A DNA stretch of 64,000 nucleotides, from assembly GCA_026929865.2 (NCBI GenBank), contig CM049400.1, positions 20,602,501-20,666,500 on the forward strand, given 5' to 3'. The first letter of the stretch is position 1; each line of letters begins with the position of its first letter. The notes beneath the pieces were generated by a model. The model did no database searches, was not told the origin of the DNA, and saw nothing but the letters and a program-made list of their open reading frames with translations. Shown here piece after piece: positions 21,426 to 32,165 of this stretch. This stretch comes from Hyperoplus lanceolatus (lineage: Eukaryota > Chordata > Actinopteri > Uranoscopiformes > Ammodytidae). The position numbers and the translations under genes were made by a program.

Positions 21426-21987
21426 CCTTGTAGCATAGTGTCGCACTGTGCTCGGCTGCTGAGTAGCCTAGCACTAGTATGCTGTTGTTACACTGTATGC
21501 TGCTGTATTGCTCGCCGGTGGGCGAATTAGTTTCCTAAATCGCCTTCACCGTGTTATTTTAGCCGTGTCACACTGTTGCTCGTGTGTAGGCTGCTGTAGT
21601 GTGTCGCCAGTCGGCAGCTTAGTTTCACACTGCTGTGTTACTATAGCCGTGTCGCACCGTTGCACGGTAGCTCATGCGCCAGTGATCGTCGTTGCGTCAC
21701 TGTGTTATTAAGGCGCATTATTGCTTGGGCTCTCGCCTAGGGCTCAATGACATACTGTCCACAGTGCCTATAGCCTTCGTTGATTGCTCCAGTGGGCGGC
21801 TGGGGTTACCAAGAGCCGCTGACACTGCCAGGGGACTACAGATAGAGAATAGCATTTTGGCTAATTCTAGCATTTTTTTAACCCATGTATGATCATGTGG
21901 TTTATTGATTTGCACTGTCCCCTTCTTAAGTAAACTGAATTCAATTGAACTGTGTGGGTGCGCTCTCGTAAAGCTCGATTGCCTAGC

Positions 21988-22715
21988 CTACTGTAACTTG
22001 CTCGCCAGTGGGCGGGATAGTTTACACCGCCACTGTATTATTCTAGCGGTGTCGCACCGTGGTTTTGGTTGCTCTCGCTTGAAGCCCGGTTGCATACCTT
22101 ATTCGGATTACATATTTTAATTGGCTCGAAAGGTCGCGTCGTTGCTTGGGTGTGCTCTCGCCTAGAGCTCGATTGCCTAGCCTACTGTAACTTGCTCGCC
22201 AGTGGGCGGCAGGGTTACACTGCCAATGTGCTATTCTAGCGGTGTCACACCGTGGCTCGGTTGCTCTCGCCTGAGGCCCGGTTGCATGCCTTAGTCGGAT
22301 GCATATTTTAGCTGGCTCGACTTTTGGCTAAATTCTAGCATGTTTACTGTAACTTGCTCACCAGTGGGCGTAGTTGTACGCCGCCACTGTATTATTCTAA
22401 CGGTATCGCCCTTCTTATATGTCCATGGGTGTCGCACCGAGGCTCGGTTGCTCTCGCCTAAAGCCCGGTTGCATACGTTGGTTGCTCGCCAGGGAGCGTC
22501 TTGGGTTTCCAAGAGTCGCCTTCACTGTGTTATTTTAGCTGTCACACGGTTGTCGTGTCTGTGCAGGCTACTGTAATTTGCTCGCCAGTGGGCGCTATAG
22601 TTTTGCACCGCCGCTGTATTATTCTGGCGGTGTCGCGCCGCGGACTCCGGTTGTTCTCGCCTGAAGCCCGGTTGCATACCTTAGTCAGATGCATATTTAG
22701 TTGGCTCGACAGTGG
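21988..22715. repeat. Tandem leader repeat in DIRS, about 145-190 bp units
   Basis: Four diverged units start near 21988, 22180, 22340 and 22565. Each carries CTCGCCAGTGGGCG, then ACACCGCC-CTGTATTATTC, GCGGTGTCGCACCG and GAAGCCCGGTTGCAT. Looser copies extend back to about 21520. It occupies the position where gag or its leader would be and has no long open frame. Confidence 0.82.
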
Positions 22716-23385
22716 GCAGCTTACGCCTTCATGGCCTCCATACAGTGGGGAATGGCCATGACAAGTGCCCCTGCAGGTCTCAGGGTTGAGCACCTGAGGG
22801 AAGCGCTGTCAGATAACCCATGCATGAACTGTAGTTTCATGTCTCAGGCACTTAGGTTGCTAGGTAGAGGCTCTTCTACTAGCCTCCAACCAGCTCATGG
22901 TACAGTGGCAGTGAGTAACCTTGCGGCTGGGCATCCTTCCTACTACAGGGGATGACATGCTGTCCACAGCTGCGTCCTGTAACCTCTTACAGGTGGGCAG
23001 CTCCGCTAGAGGGTCAGTGTCTGTCCGTGACTCGCAAGTATGGGGGTTAGATTCGGCAGGCCCTCAATCCTCCGTTCTGTGTGCCTCCCTCTGAGCCTTA
23101 TTCCGCTGAGCTCCGTAGATGCTGGCCAGATTTAAGGGCTCTCTCCCATCACACTAGTGACAGCAGAGCTCTGGCAGCCATGCATAATGCTGATAGTTAG
23201 GGCTCGGACTGGTTAGCTCCGATTGAGCCTGCTATAGCATCCCTGGTTGTCTCCCAGACGAGGCTCTGAGAGCCGATGTGCGCTCCCTCGGCCCCAGTGC
23301 CGGATTTCAGGCGACCTCCTTACTAGGAGTTACGACGTTGCTGCCTGTGTGGGCCATCTGGTTTGCATTACGACTTAGGGAGCTA
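22716..23385 (+). pseudogene. Probable degraded DIRS gag / 5' coding region
   Basis: A broken frame at 22701-22955 reads FMASIQWGMAMTSAPAGLRV and then NPCMNCSFMSQALRLLGRG. By position it should be gag, but I cannot match it firmly. Stops are frequent after 22955. Confidence 0.35.
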
Positions 23386-23391
23386 ATAATA

Positions 23392-23455
23392 ATAATAATT
23401 TGAATTTATATAGCGCCTTTCAAGGTACCCAAGGGCGCTTCACAAGGAAAAGGGC
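23392..23455. repeat. Dispersed repeat tail (TATAGCGCCTTTCA type) in DIRS
   Basis: AATAATAATAAT is followed by TTTATATAGCGCCTTTCAAG and AAGGGCGCTTCACA, a widespread vertebrate repeat tail. It interrupts the DIRS coding region just before the RT part. The exact family is not assigned. Confidence 0.55.
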
Positions 23456-23954
23456 TAGGCGCGCCGCCAGGGTTGGCTGGCGCGAGTCGTCCCCAGTCAG
23501 AGGTGGGGCGACAGACCCTCCGTTCTCTTCCAGTGATCCCAGGCCAGGCGTTCGGCCAGCTGCTCTTCAGGCCAGGTGCGAAGTGTTCAGGTTGACCAGG
23601 CTAGACAGTAGTTACACGCTGCGACGTGTACCTCTGCCTGATTCCAGGCCGGGAGCCTCTGTGGTACCCCCGTGCCAATAGCTTCGACCACGTTCAGGTG
23701 GACAATCAAGGGGCCAGTGCTTCTCAGCACATTCTGTACAGCGCCGTAACACTGCGCTACAGCTGCTTTTCAGGCGCCAGGAGGGTCGGCGTCCAGCCTC
23801 CGCCTCCTCCCCCAGAGTCCTTGGGGGTGCTACTCGATGCTCGGTAGGTTCTACTCAACCGAAGTTCAGGTACCAGGAGGTGGGGCGGGGTCGCCCCCGT
23901 TCTGGACTAAGACGGCGGAATCAATGCCTCACGATTCTTCCTTTCCCCATGCTG

Positions 23955-24590
23955 CGTGTTGCAGGGGTCCTCCAGTCTATCGCTCAGGCGGACTGGGTTG
24001 TGTCATAGCCCTGAAAGATGCTACTTTCAAGTCCCTACTGCCCAATGTCACAGGTGGTCCTCCCTTGCATTTCTGGGCAGGGTGTACCGGTTCAGGGTTC
24101 CTCCGTTTGGGCCGTCCCTGGCTCTGCGGATATTAAACATTGTGTGGCAGCATCCCTGCCACCATTACAGCTCAGCTGGTGCTCGAGTCGGCGGCCATGC
24201 GAGCCTGCCTTTCTCCATAGCGCGTAGCTACCGTTCAGCAGCTACTACAGCACTCCATGCAATGGAGGCTGCTGGAGTACAGCCTCTTCCTTCGACTGAT
24301 AAGTATGCTGACCTCAGCATAATCTAATTATCATTATCCAAGCTGTCCAAGTTCCAGGTGTCCGGAACACAGCGATAGAAAGGGCCACCCCCGGGAGTGG
24401 AGACTCCATCCGGAGGTGGTGGGCATGATTTGGACAAGTATGGCAGGGCAGTGGCATATCTCTTTGCTTCCGAAGAGATGACCCACTGTCCCCCTGGGTT
24501 CTCCTAGATGGAGAGGACCAGTCCCCTAAGGCAGGATGCTCTGGCTAATGCTTGGCCAGTCATCCTGCTTTGTGCATTTCCTTCGCACCG
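23955..24590 (+). pseudogene. DIRS reverse transcriptase / RNase H remnant (copy B)
   Basis: Same content as 285-910. ALKDATFKSLLP-type RT sequence is followed, after a frameshift near 24062, by GRVYRFRVPPFGPSLA. RNase H-like blocks EWRLHPEVVGMIW, LFASEEMTHCPLG and GQDALANAWPVILLCAFP are spread over two frames at 24395-24580. Homopolymer differences from copy A move the frameshifts. No YxDD motif is visible, and the duplicated leader block begins immediately after it. Confidence 0.75.
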
Positions 24591-24591
24591 T

Positions 24592-24760
24592 TGCTTTTGT
24601 GTTTTTCACTAAAGCCCGGTTGCTAAGTGTATGCTCGAATGTATTGTCTTTCTAGCATTGTTGCACTGTTGATCGGGTGCTAAGTTCGCCTAGACCGGTT
24701 GCTTACTTTGATTTAATCAACAGCGAGTGGCTTGGGGTGAGCCAAGCCACCGCCACAGTA
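24592..24760. repeat. Second copy of the DIRS leader block
   Basis: Near-identical to 21255-21425. It places leader-like DNA between polymerase and recombinase. Confidence 0.85.
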
Positions 24761-25168
24761 TTTGTAGAATTGTCGCCTAGAGCGGTTGCATAGGCTACTA
24801 ATTTGCTCGTCAAGTGGGCGGCTTCGGGTCAGAAGTCGCTTTCACTGTGTATTGAGCTGTGTCCCACCAGCGTGGGCTCTCACCTAAGCCTTGCGTGCAT
24901 AGCTTACTTATTGCTTGCCAGTGGATGAGCCGTGCCACACACTATGTGTGTAGCTTTTGTTACTGACAACACTGGATGGGGTCCAGCATTGCAGTTACAG
25001 CCTACGTTTGGTGGCTCCACATTGGCCAGGAAGGCCATGGATCCCAGCGTTACTAAACTCCTCAAGGAGAGCCTTGGTGCCTTCCAGGGAGACAGGACCT
25101 TCTGTCTCAGGTAGGCGGACACATGTGGCACCCGAACTCGGGCGCCTGCAGCTGTGCGTGGGGCTCCT

Positions 25169-26169
25169 GGTAGCCAGGACCCACTGTTGACGTATTGCGA
25201 CCAGTCAGAGGTCCATACCGTTTTAACTTCAGGGGCACTCGCCACTACATGGCGCTATACAGACAGGTGGAAGTTGTTTTCACAGTGGTGCATGGCACAT
25301 GGCGAAGTCCCATGGACTTGTTCAGTGATAGTGATACTACACTTTCTGCAGTCTGTGTTGGGCAGCAGGACAGCTGCTTCCACCCTGTGCGTCTATGTGG
25401 CTGCGATATCGGCCGCACATGCAGGGGTGGGACAACCAGACGGTAGGGTCCCACTACCTAGTCAGGCCAGAGGCTTCATTCAGCCACCATGACCCCTGAG
25501 GGCACCATCAGGGGACTTACAAGTAGTCCTGAGGGCCTTAGGTCTACCCCCATTTGGGCCGCTGAGTCAGGCAGACCTGACGCGGCTGTCTATGAGACGG
25601 CATTCCTCCTTGCCATTGCAACTGCAATCGGTCGGTGAACTCCATGCCTTGTCAGTAAGCCAGGCGTGCTTGCGCTGGCATGTAGAAGGGTCAGGAGTGG
25701 TGCTCTCGCCAAATCCATCCTTCCTATCCAAAACGATTGTCTCCCCACCATGTAAACCAATCGATCGAGTTGGCTGCTTTCAATCCCCTGGGCTCACCAG
25801 GGGATGCAGAAAGAACGTCAGACCCACTGTGCCCGGGGCGGGCGCTTAGGGCATAGGTTGTGGCAACAACCAGCTTGCGTAAGACAAATACCTCTTTGTC
25901 TGCTATGGGAGCTGCAGGAAGGGGGCTGCCCTGTCCAAACAGAGACACTCCCACTGACTTGTGGATGTGGTCTTGAATGCATATAGAGCACATGGGGCTC
26001 CCCATGCCTTGGCCGTTGAGTGCCACTCTACCAGGAGTATGGCTACATCATGGGCTGCCTTGAAGCGGATTTCACGGCAGGACATTTGCGCCACGGCTAC
26101 ATGGTCTTCATCATGTACGTTGCGCAGCTCTACAGAGTAAATGTTGCTCCACCTCATCCGGTGGGATGA
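25169..26169 (+). pseudogene. DIRS tyrosine recombinase remnant (copy B)
   Basis: The N-terminal domain is readable at 25190-25430 (WRYTDRWKLFSQWC, FLQSVLGSRTAA, STLCVYVAAISAAH). The catalytic part has GELHALSVSQACLRW near 25640 and HSTR at 26024-26035, followed by SMATSWA and ISRQDICATATW. After a frameshift comes AQLYRVNVAPPHPVG, with the candidate nucleophile Tyr at 26131-26133, and a TGA ending at 26169. The H-x-x-R and Tyr motifs are in the expected order and spacing. The block between them contains stops, so no full protein can be made as read. Confidence 0.8.
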
Positions 26170-26237
26170 CAGCTGTCTTGTTGATGGCTGCAAGCCCTTA
26201 ATTGATGAGTACTCTTCGTGACCTTTTTGGTATAAGT

Positions 26238-26340
26238 CATCCAGTGCTGTAAGCACCGCCTCTGGCGGTCAGTAGGAATGAAATAGAACGATAGTTACGT
26301 ATGTAACTACGGTTCTATGAGTTCCGGATGACCGCCAGAG
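26238..26340. repeat. DIRS internal complementary region (copy B)
   Basis: 26238-26289 is the reverse complement of 20814-20865 (one or two mismatches), and 26286-26340 is the reverse complement of 26521-26574. The join point lies in TAGAACGATAG, exactly where the right and left ends would meet in a circle. Confidence 0.93.
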
Positions 26341-26385
26341 TTCTCTGTCACTCAGACTTCTCAGACACCGCGAGAAGATTCAGTT

Positions 26386-26531
26386 GGAACAGAACCTCTG
26401 GTGACTTCCGGAATATATAGACATTCCCGGGGTCACCCAGGTGTCACAGGTGACTTTGTTGGTATAAAGATCTCGACCTGCGCATGCGCTCGATGGAACA
26501 TCCAGTGCTGTAAGCACCGCCTCTGGCGGTC
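26386..26531. repeat. DIRS right inverted terminal repeat (copy B)
   Basis: Reverse complement of 20833-20978; the unpaired terminal extension runs on to 26574. Confidence 0.9.
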
Positions 26532-26574
26532 ATCCGGAACTCATAGAACCGTAGTTACATACGTAACTATCGTT

Positions 26575-28624
26575 TTAGTTTGATGAGCAGTTCCTTCTCG
26601 ATGGCAATAGATGCCAGTGCAGAGAGTCGGGTCTGTCCAGTTGCATTCCGTGAGTACCTTTTAATGCGCTTGAGAGCTGAGAAGGATCGCTCCACTGAAG
26701 CTGTAGACACAGGTATGGTCACGATCAAGCAGGTGAGGGCATACAGCTGTGGCATGCTGACTGCTAGCCCTGTGCTACTCAAGAAAGTCAGTAGGTCACT
26801 TGGGCTCTTTCCCCTGAAAGTTGTTCATGCTGTACATCACTTTGAGCTCAGCTCTGAGTCTGCCCATGTCAAACTGGTCACCGTAGCTCTCCTCCAGGCT
26901 CCAGAGCTCTTCTTCGGGGAATGTTTGCTTGAATTTTGCAAACTGTTGTGCATCCAGCAATGCAACAAACAGCAGACGTTCGTGATCGGAAAATCGATTC
27001 CTGATTTGCGTGCCGATGCTGTCGATTAGAGCTGTGTGTAGCTCTCGGAAGTGCGCGCATGGGTCTGGTCGGCCTCTGGCTGCGCTCGGCTGTCCCGCGG
27101 CCTCCGCTGTCCTCTCGTAGATGGCATCAAATTTTTCACGCTCGCCTTCAACACTCTGGCAAAAGTCTGCGATTCTGGCCAGACTGAACTGCATGTCCAA
27201 ACTCTTATTTTGCAGTATTCCGAAGAGCACATCAGCAAAATCAAAAATGTTGATGAAAGCAAAGAGAAAAAAACAGAAGTCATGGCTTGTCAATTGTGAC
27301 AAGTGGCACAATGTACCGTTTCACGGTCAAAATCCTCCGCGTGATCAAGGATGTGCTGGAAAACCTCGACCAGCTCAGCTCTTTTGTTGTGCACCGTGCC
27401 CACAAACCTGGAGTAGAAGTTCCACCTCACCTGTGAGACCCGCGGCAGCCGCCTCGCGCAAAATTCATCCAGCAGTTTTGTGCGTTTAGGAGAACGGGTA
27501 AAAAAGGCGGACAATCCTCCCAGATTTGCAAAAAAAATCTTGCAGTCCCTGATTTTTGCTGCTCCCTGGGACAACACCAGATTGAGTGTGTGTGCATAAC
27601 AATGCACAAGAAGAGCTTGTGGGATTGCTTCTTTTACACGCGCCTGGACGCCATTCAGTCCCGATGCCATTACAGCGGCTACATCATAGCACTGCGCCAC
27701 CAACTTGGCCTTACACTCATAGCTGGTCAACGTGTCAAGGACCAATGCTGCTAAATCTGCTGCTCGCTTTTTTTCCGTGACATCCTCATATTTTAGAAAT
27801 CGCTCCTTTACTCCGTGGTCTGTGACATACCGGAGCACATAGGACAGCTGGGCAGCGTTGCTGAAATCAGTGGTCTCATCCACCATGACTGCAACAAACT
27901 TTGTTTGACTGATCTCCTTCTTGATGGCATCATTCAGCACATCAGCAACAGCATTTATGATGTCATTCTGAATTTTGCCCGATGTTCCCGTAAAAACGGT
28001 GGCAGTGGCAAGGTGATTGCGCAGGTCCGCATCATAGTCGGACAGCAGAGACAGCAGTTCATGGTAATTACCTCGGTTCAGGGACTCTTTCCCCTCGTTG
28101 TGTCCCCTGAATGGAAATTCTTGCTGTCCCAAAAAGATGACACAGTCAATGGGGCACTTGAGTATTTCACGGTTTTTTCTTACTCTCTCATTGTGCAAGC
28201 TCGTCTCTCGTCTCCGCTGCTCATCCAGCTGCAAGTCAACCCTGGACACACCAAAGGTTTTTAAATGAACCACCGATGTGAGGTGACGCTCAGAGGCCTG
28301 ATGTTTTACAGCTGCCTTGGTGAAGCTGTTAAGACTGCTAAAACCGGCGCTGCTCCATGTCCCCCCACTAATGTTAAACAGCAAACACGGCCAGCAGAAT
28401 AGCTTGTTCTGAACGGGGCTAGCCGGTAGCCAGTCATAGCGGCCGTAGTTGCACTCTGTAAAGTGCCGCACAAAACCTTTACCGGTCTGGGTCAGCCCAT
28501 CCAGCTTCGGTGTAGGTCTTCCTCTTGAAATCAACTCTGTCTTCTCTCCAAACGATCGCCTTGAAAAAGGCAACCGAAGGAGATCAGAAACAGGATCGCT
28601 AGGTGCTGTGAAGGCAGTGGCCAT
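26575..28624 (-). pseudogene. hAT transposase, TTF zinc finger / ZMYM-like (copy B)
   Basis: Minus-strand transposase. The first 444 codons (28624-27290) are open: TTF zinc-finger region with CWPCLLF (~77), VDETTD (~248), HCYAHTLNL (~341). A frameshift near 27300 leads to ADVLFGILQNKSLDM and then the body at 26796-27230. A second shift lies in a C run near 26811. The dimerisation domain reads TIPVSTASVERSFSALKRIK and EKELLIKLK, up to the DIRS junction. The final codons are at 20737-20813. In the second catalytic block the usual C-D-GA-NM is CYDVAAVMAS, suggesting loss of activity. The start ATG at 28624 is chosen because it opens the conserved N-terminus. Confidence 0.87.
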
Positions 28625-29058
28625 AGAAGTTCACTATCAACAACTCTCACTACGTGCCAACGATTCAAAATTCGCTGATGACATCACAGGGGCCCAGCGC
28701 TGGCGCTGGTCCCTGGGGGCGTCCTATTACAAACATCAAAATCTGATTGGCTGATTACACACGTCAGTCAAATTTATTATCCAATGGAAGGTGGCAGCTT
28801 CAGCAGAAGGCTAGCAATACTTTTAGTGCTGGCCCCCGCTGGTGTGATAGCTGTGATGCGTTTTTCAGCTCCGCTCAGCCTTACAAAAAAAATGGTTTTC
28901 CTTCTGAAATTATATTGTAACGTACTGAAAAAAATATGGAATTAATACGCGTTCAGACACACATTAATGTAATTTTTAAAAAATATGTATTTATTTATTA
29001 TTTTTATTTTGACAGGGCCAGCAGAGAAGGCCCTGCTGGCCCTGACGGCCCACCACTG
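28625..29058 (-). mobile_element. hAT 5' region and terminus (copy B)
   Basis: Same as 4955-5388, ending CCTGACGGCCCACCACTG at 29058, followed by CTTAATTG. 28730-28790 contains inverted CCAAT words (ATTGG) that could belong to the transposase promoter. Confidence 0.72.
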
Positions 29059-29406
29059 CTTAATTGGAAGCAGGCTACACACTACAATTTCTGAAGCTTG
29101 AAAAGATAAGATTTGCTTTAAAGGGTTCAAAGGACAATTTTAGCAATGTTTGGCAGCCTTTCATTACATATCTGCTTGACCAGCTCTAAGGATGTACACA
29201 TTTATTTTTTAATTTTATTTTATTTCACTTGTATTTTGCTATGGATCCCAAAAACTCCAAACTGTGCACACACACTTTTTCTTTTTTGTTGTCACTGTTT
29301 GTCTTATTGTTTTTATAATAATCATTGATTATTGATTTATTTTTGTCTGTTTGTCTTTGGGGATAAAAAAAATAAATTTTACATTTGTAAAATGATGTTT
29401 TGCTAT

Positions 29407-30153
29407 ATTGTGAAAAATCAATAAACAAAGTGGTAAAAAAAAAAAGACAACTGTGGGCAGATTTTCCTGGTTTAGCGCTGCAAAAATCTTGGCTCTGTGA
29501 TCTGACAGAGATTTAGTTTCTTATCTTCTTATCTAAAATGGAAGAGAGATTTCAGATTCCCTCTATGTAGGCTAAACTGACCGACTGCGAGAAATTTCCA
29601 GTTGTCCTCAAACTGATGGTAATACCAATGTATCACAAACAGCCCATAACTAGCTATAGCTATATTTAAAGATAGTATGGTGACATACTTTAGTTAAAAT
29701 CACATGGGATCTTTCCTTGTATTTGGTCCCATCTTTGTTTTATACACTCCACACACTGTTTAATTCTCATATATATGTAGGGATTTGTAGTGTTTTCCAA
29801 ATGGGGTAAAGTTGGGTCTTAGACGAATGCTGATACTCTGGAATTCACTGCAAAGATACAGCTGGGATCACAAGTGCAGATCACCTTTCTGTGAAAAAGA
29901 GACTGATAGCAGCTGGAAAGCAAATGAGCATGTGTCAGCCATCTGGAAAAGTCAACCCAAAACACTATGCATCCTCTGTGCTGAGACAAAGGAGTTATTT
30001 TACTTTATGCAAAGACTTCCCCCTTCCACCGCAGACGAAGCAGAAAACTGTAGTTAAATGGTAATGTAGTTCCTTTTTGGTCACTTACAACACAACTAAT
30101 AAATGAAACAAATCCCCTCTCACATTCAACACATAACATAGCAACATGTCCAA
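29407..30153. other. Unassigned DNA beyond the duplication edge
   Basis: Begins with a polyadenylation-like AATAAA (about 29420) and A11, then AT-rich DNA with no gene recognised. A short open frame at 29812-30057 has no recognisable features. Confidence 0.4.
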
Positions 30154-30154
30154 T

Positions 30155-30804
30155 AGGGCTGGGTATCGTCAAGGACTTCGCGATACGATACGTATCACGA
30201 TATACTGGTCACGATACGATATATTGCGTATCTTGATATATCACGATATATTGTGATATTCCAGAAACAAGTTGCCTTGTCAAACATAACAGCACAATAT
30301 ATTGATAATTGCACAGACAAATGAAGTCTAAACTATTTCATTCACAACTTCCTTTACTGTTTTTCTTCCTTTTTTTGGTTTTGGCAAATGATCAAACACT
30401 GCTGCAGCTGCCATAACATCAAAATAACAAATCCAATTCACTCTTGTAATAACTGTACAGGACACACTGAAAATGAAAAAACATCAGTGTGCTTTTCTGA
30501 CACAGTGAATCTTAAGTATTCTTATTAACAAAATTGATCTAACTTCAATAGTCAGTATCCAAGAGGCTCAGGCCTGACAGCAGACATGGGTTTGAATCTG
30601 ACCCGTGATTGTTCTCTGCATTTCATTCCCTCTCTTCATTTCATATCTGTTTCTCTGCACTGTCAATTAAGACCTGAAAAGCAAAAAAAATTAAAATCAT
30701 AAAAAAAGTTATAAAAAAACGATTTTTAGCTATACAAATCGATACTAATATCGCAAAACTAAGTATCGCGATATATTGCGATATCGATTTTTTGACACAG
30801 CCCT
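30155..30804. mobile_element. hAT-like MITE (AGGGCTGGGTATCG ends)
   Basis: AGGGCTGGGTATCG at the left and CGATTTTTTGACACAGCCCT at the right are imperfect inverted ends, with GATACGATA / TATCG-rich subterminal repeats as in common fish hAT MITEs. No clean 8-bp duplication is visible. A degenerate SINE lies inside. Confidence 0.6.
30560..30690 (+). mobile_element. Degenerate tRNA-derived SINE
   Basis: GGGTTTGAATCTGACCC (B-box remnant), then TTCTCTGCATTTCATTCCCT and TCTCTGCACTGTCAATTAAG follow the body of the 19393-19568 SINE on the plus strand. The 5' A-box part is too decayed to place. Confidence 0.65.
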
Positions 30805-30870
30805 AGTATCCAATCCCACTTTTGATGTACATAGGCTCAAAATGATTGACCCTTCACCTCTCCTACATAC

Positions 30871-31861
30871 TAGGGACGGGAATCGAGACCCGGTTCCTCT
30901 TCAGAACCTGTGCCGAGTCTACCAATTCCCTAGAATCGTTAACATGCCTGCTTAACAATTCCGCTTATCAGTTCCGCTCGTTGCAAATGCGTCATGATTT
31001 GACACTCGAGCTGCGTTGTTTTGGTTCAGAACGCAGTAAACATGGCGTTGAGACAGAATCTCTCTAAATGTTGGTTGTTTTTCACTTGAAAATACGACAA
31101 TATGGCCACTTGCAACAATTGTAAAGTTTCCATTTCGTCAAATGATACGCACACAAGCACGAGCGCAAGCGAGCAGACGGTGATCGTGACAGTTACACGT
31201 TTGAATGTCCGCTGCCTGTCTAGTCGACACCAGAATTGCCCATTGGACTTGTATACAATGTGTGAGAATTAACGTCTGTGAAGGCATATGTGTGGGCTAA
31301 TAAAAGAGGGAGAGAGATAAAAAGGTGAGAGCAGCCTAAAGGTTTTCTTGACCGCTGCCTTAAGCCCTGCAGTGTTTACTCACCTTCGTCAGCTGGTTTG
31401 TTTCTTTTTCCTTCCGTCAGCTGTTCTGCTGCCTTTATGCACGGCGGGTCGAGACTAACCCAAAACAACATACAGCGGAACTCGGCGGTGATAAGGAAAC
31501 AATAGTCTAAACTTAAGTTTAACAATAACCTTCATAAAGACAGAATAACGATCTCTGCCCATACAAAAAGCACTGACTTGGATAACTTGATGGAGCGATC
31601 GATGTGCAAAAACCATCTGGCACATGTGTCTGATGACGGGCCGTTATATTAATAATAATTTCCTAATCCTAAAGTACTCTTGATAATTGTTGCACACACT
31701 AGACACACTCCTGATCAGATATTTAAGCAGGTTAACACAAATTAACACATTTGTACTTATTTTCTCACACAATGAGAATCGATAAGAGAATCGATAAGGA
31801 ATCGGATCGATAAGCAGAATCCGAATCAGAATTGTTAAATTCTTATCAATTCCCATCCCTA
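30871..31861. mobile_element. hAT element, 991 bp, with BED-finger remnant and inserted core
   Basis: Ends TAGGGACGGGAATCG / CAATTCCCATCCCTA, flanked by CTACATAC (30863-30870) and CTACATAT (31862-31869). At 31065-31145 the plus strand reads like a BED zinc finger (KCWLFF..., then NMATCNNCKVSISSNDT) broken by a stop. From about 31190 to 31660 the DNA is a reverse-oriented copy of the core found at 7200-7690 and 59500-60010. Confidence 0.8.
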
Positions 31862-32165
31862 CTACATATTGTACTGCACTTTTATTGTTCTGCAGCACCT
31901 GCACTTGTTGCTGTTGAGGTATGTTAGCTGTTAGCTAAATTTAGCAAGTTGTAAGAGCTAGCTAGCAAAGTTAATGTGTGTTTTTCCAGGCTAGACTGGT
32001 GAGAGCTTCAACTTCTTCCATGCTCAGCCCTGAGCACAACCACAAACAGCAAACTACAGATGAGTTCTAATACCGTCACACAGTCAGAGATATCCGAAAT
32101 TCTGAAAACAACAATATCTCCCACTTTTGTGGGATCTGGTTATAGATCTCTTCATCAATGGAAAC

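Larger units (their letters stand above)
20814..26574 (+). mobile_element. Full-length DIRS retrotransposon (copy B), 5.76 kb
   Basis: Both ends are fixed by the internal complementary region at 26238-26340. Its first half pairs with the left end (20814-20865) and its second half with the right end (26521-26574). The terminal repeats are inverted (20833-20978 and 26386-26531), and each outer end shows a GTT. It contains a repeat-rich leader, remains of gag, RT/RNase H and a tyrosine recombinase. Every coding region carries stops or frameshifts. It is inserted in the coding end of a hAT transposase. Confidence 0.92.
23671..29406. repeat. Large duplication, copy B
   Basis: Counterpart of 1-5739. 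Identity ends at 29406 (GCTAT). Copy B continues ATTGTGAAAAATCAATAAAC and an A11 run, whereas copy A goes into unrelated DNA. Leftward, the full DIRS and hAT remnant extend copy B to at least 20737; the matching part of copy A would lie before the window. Confidence 0.93.

Noticed and set aside
30155-30804. 8-bp target duplication for the AGGGCTGGG element
   Set aside because: The flanks TGTCCAAT and AGTATCCA do not match in any register I tried, so no duplication is claimed.
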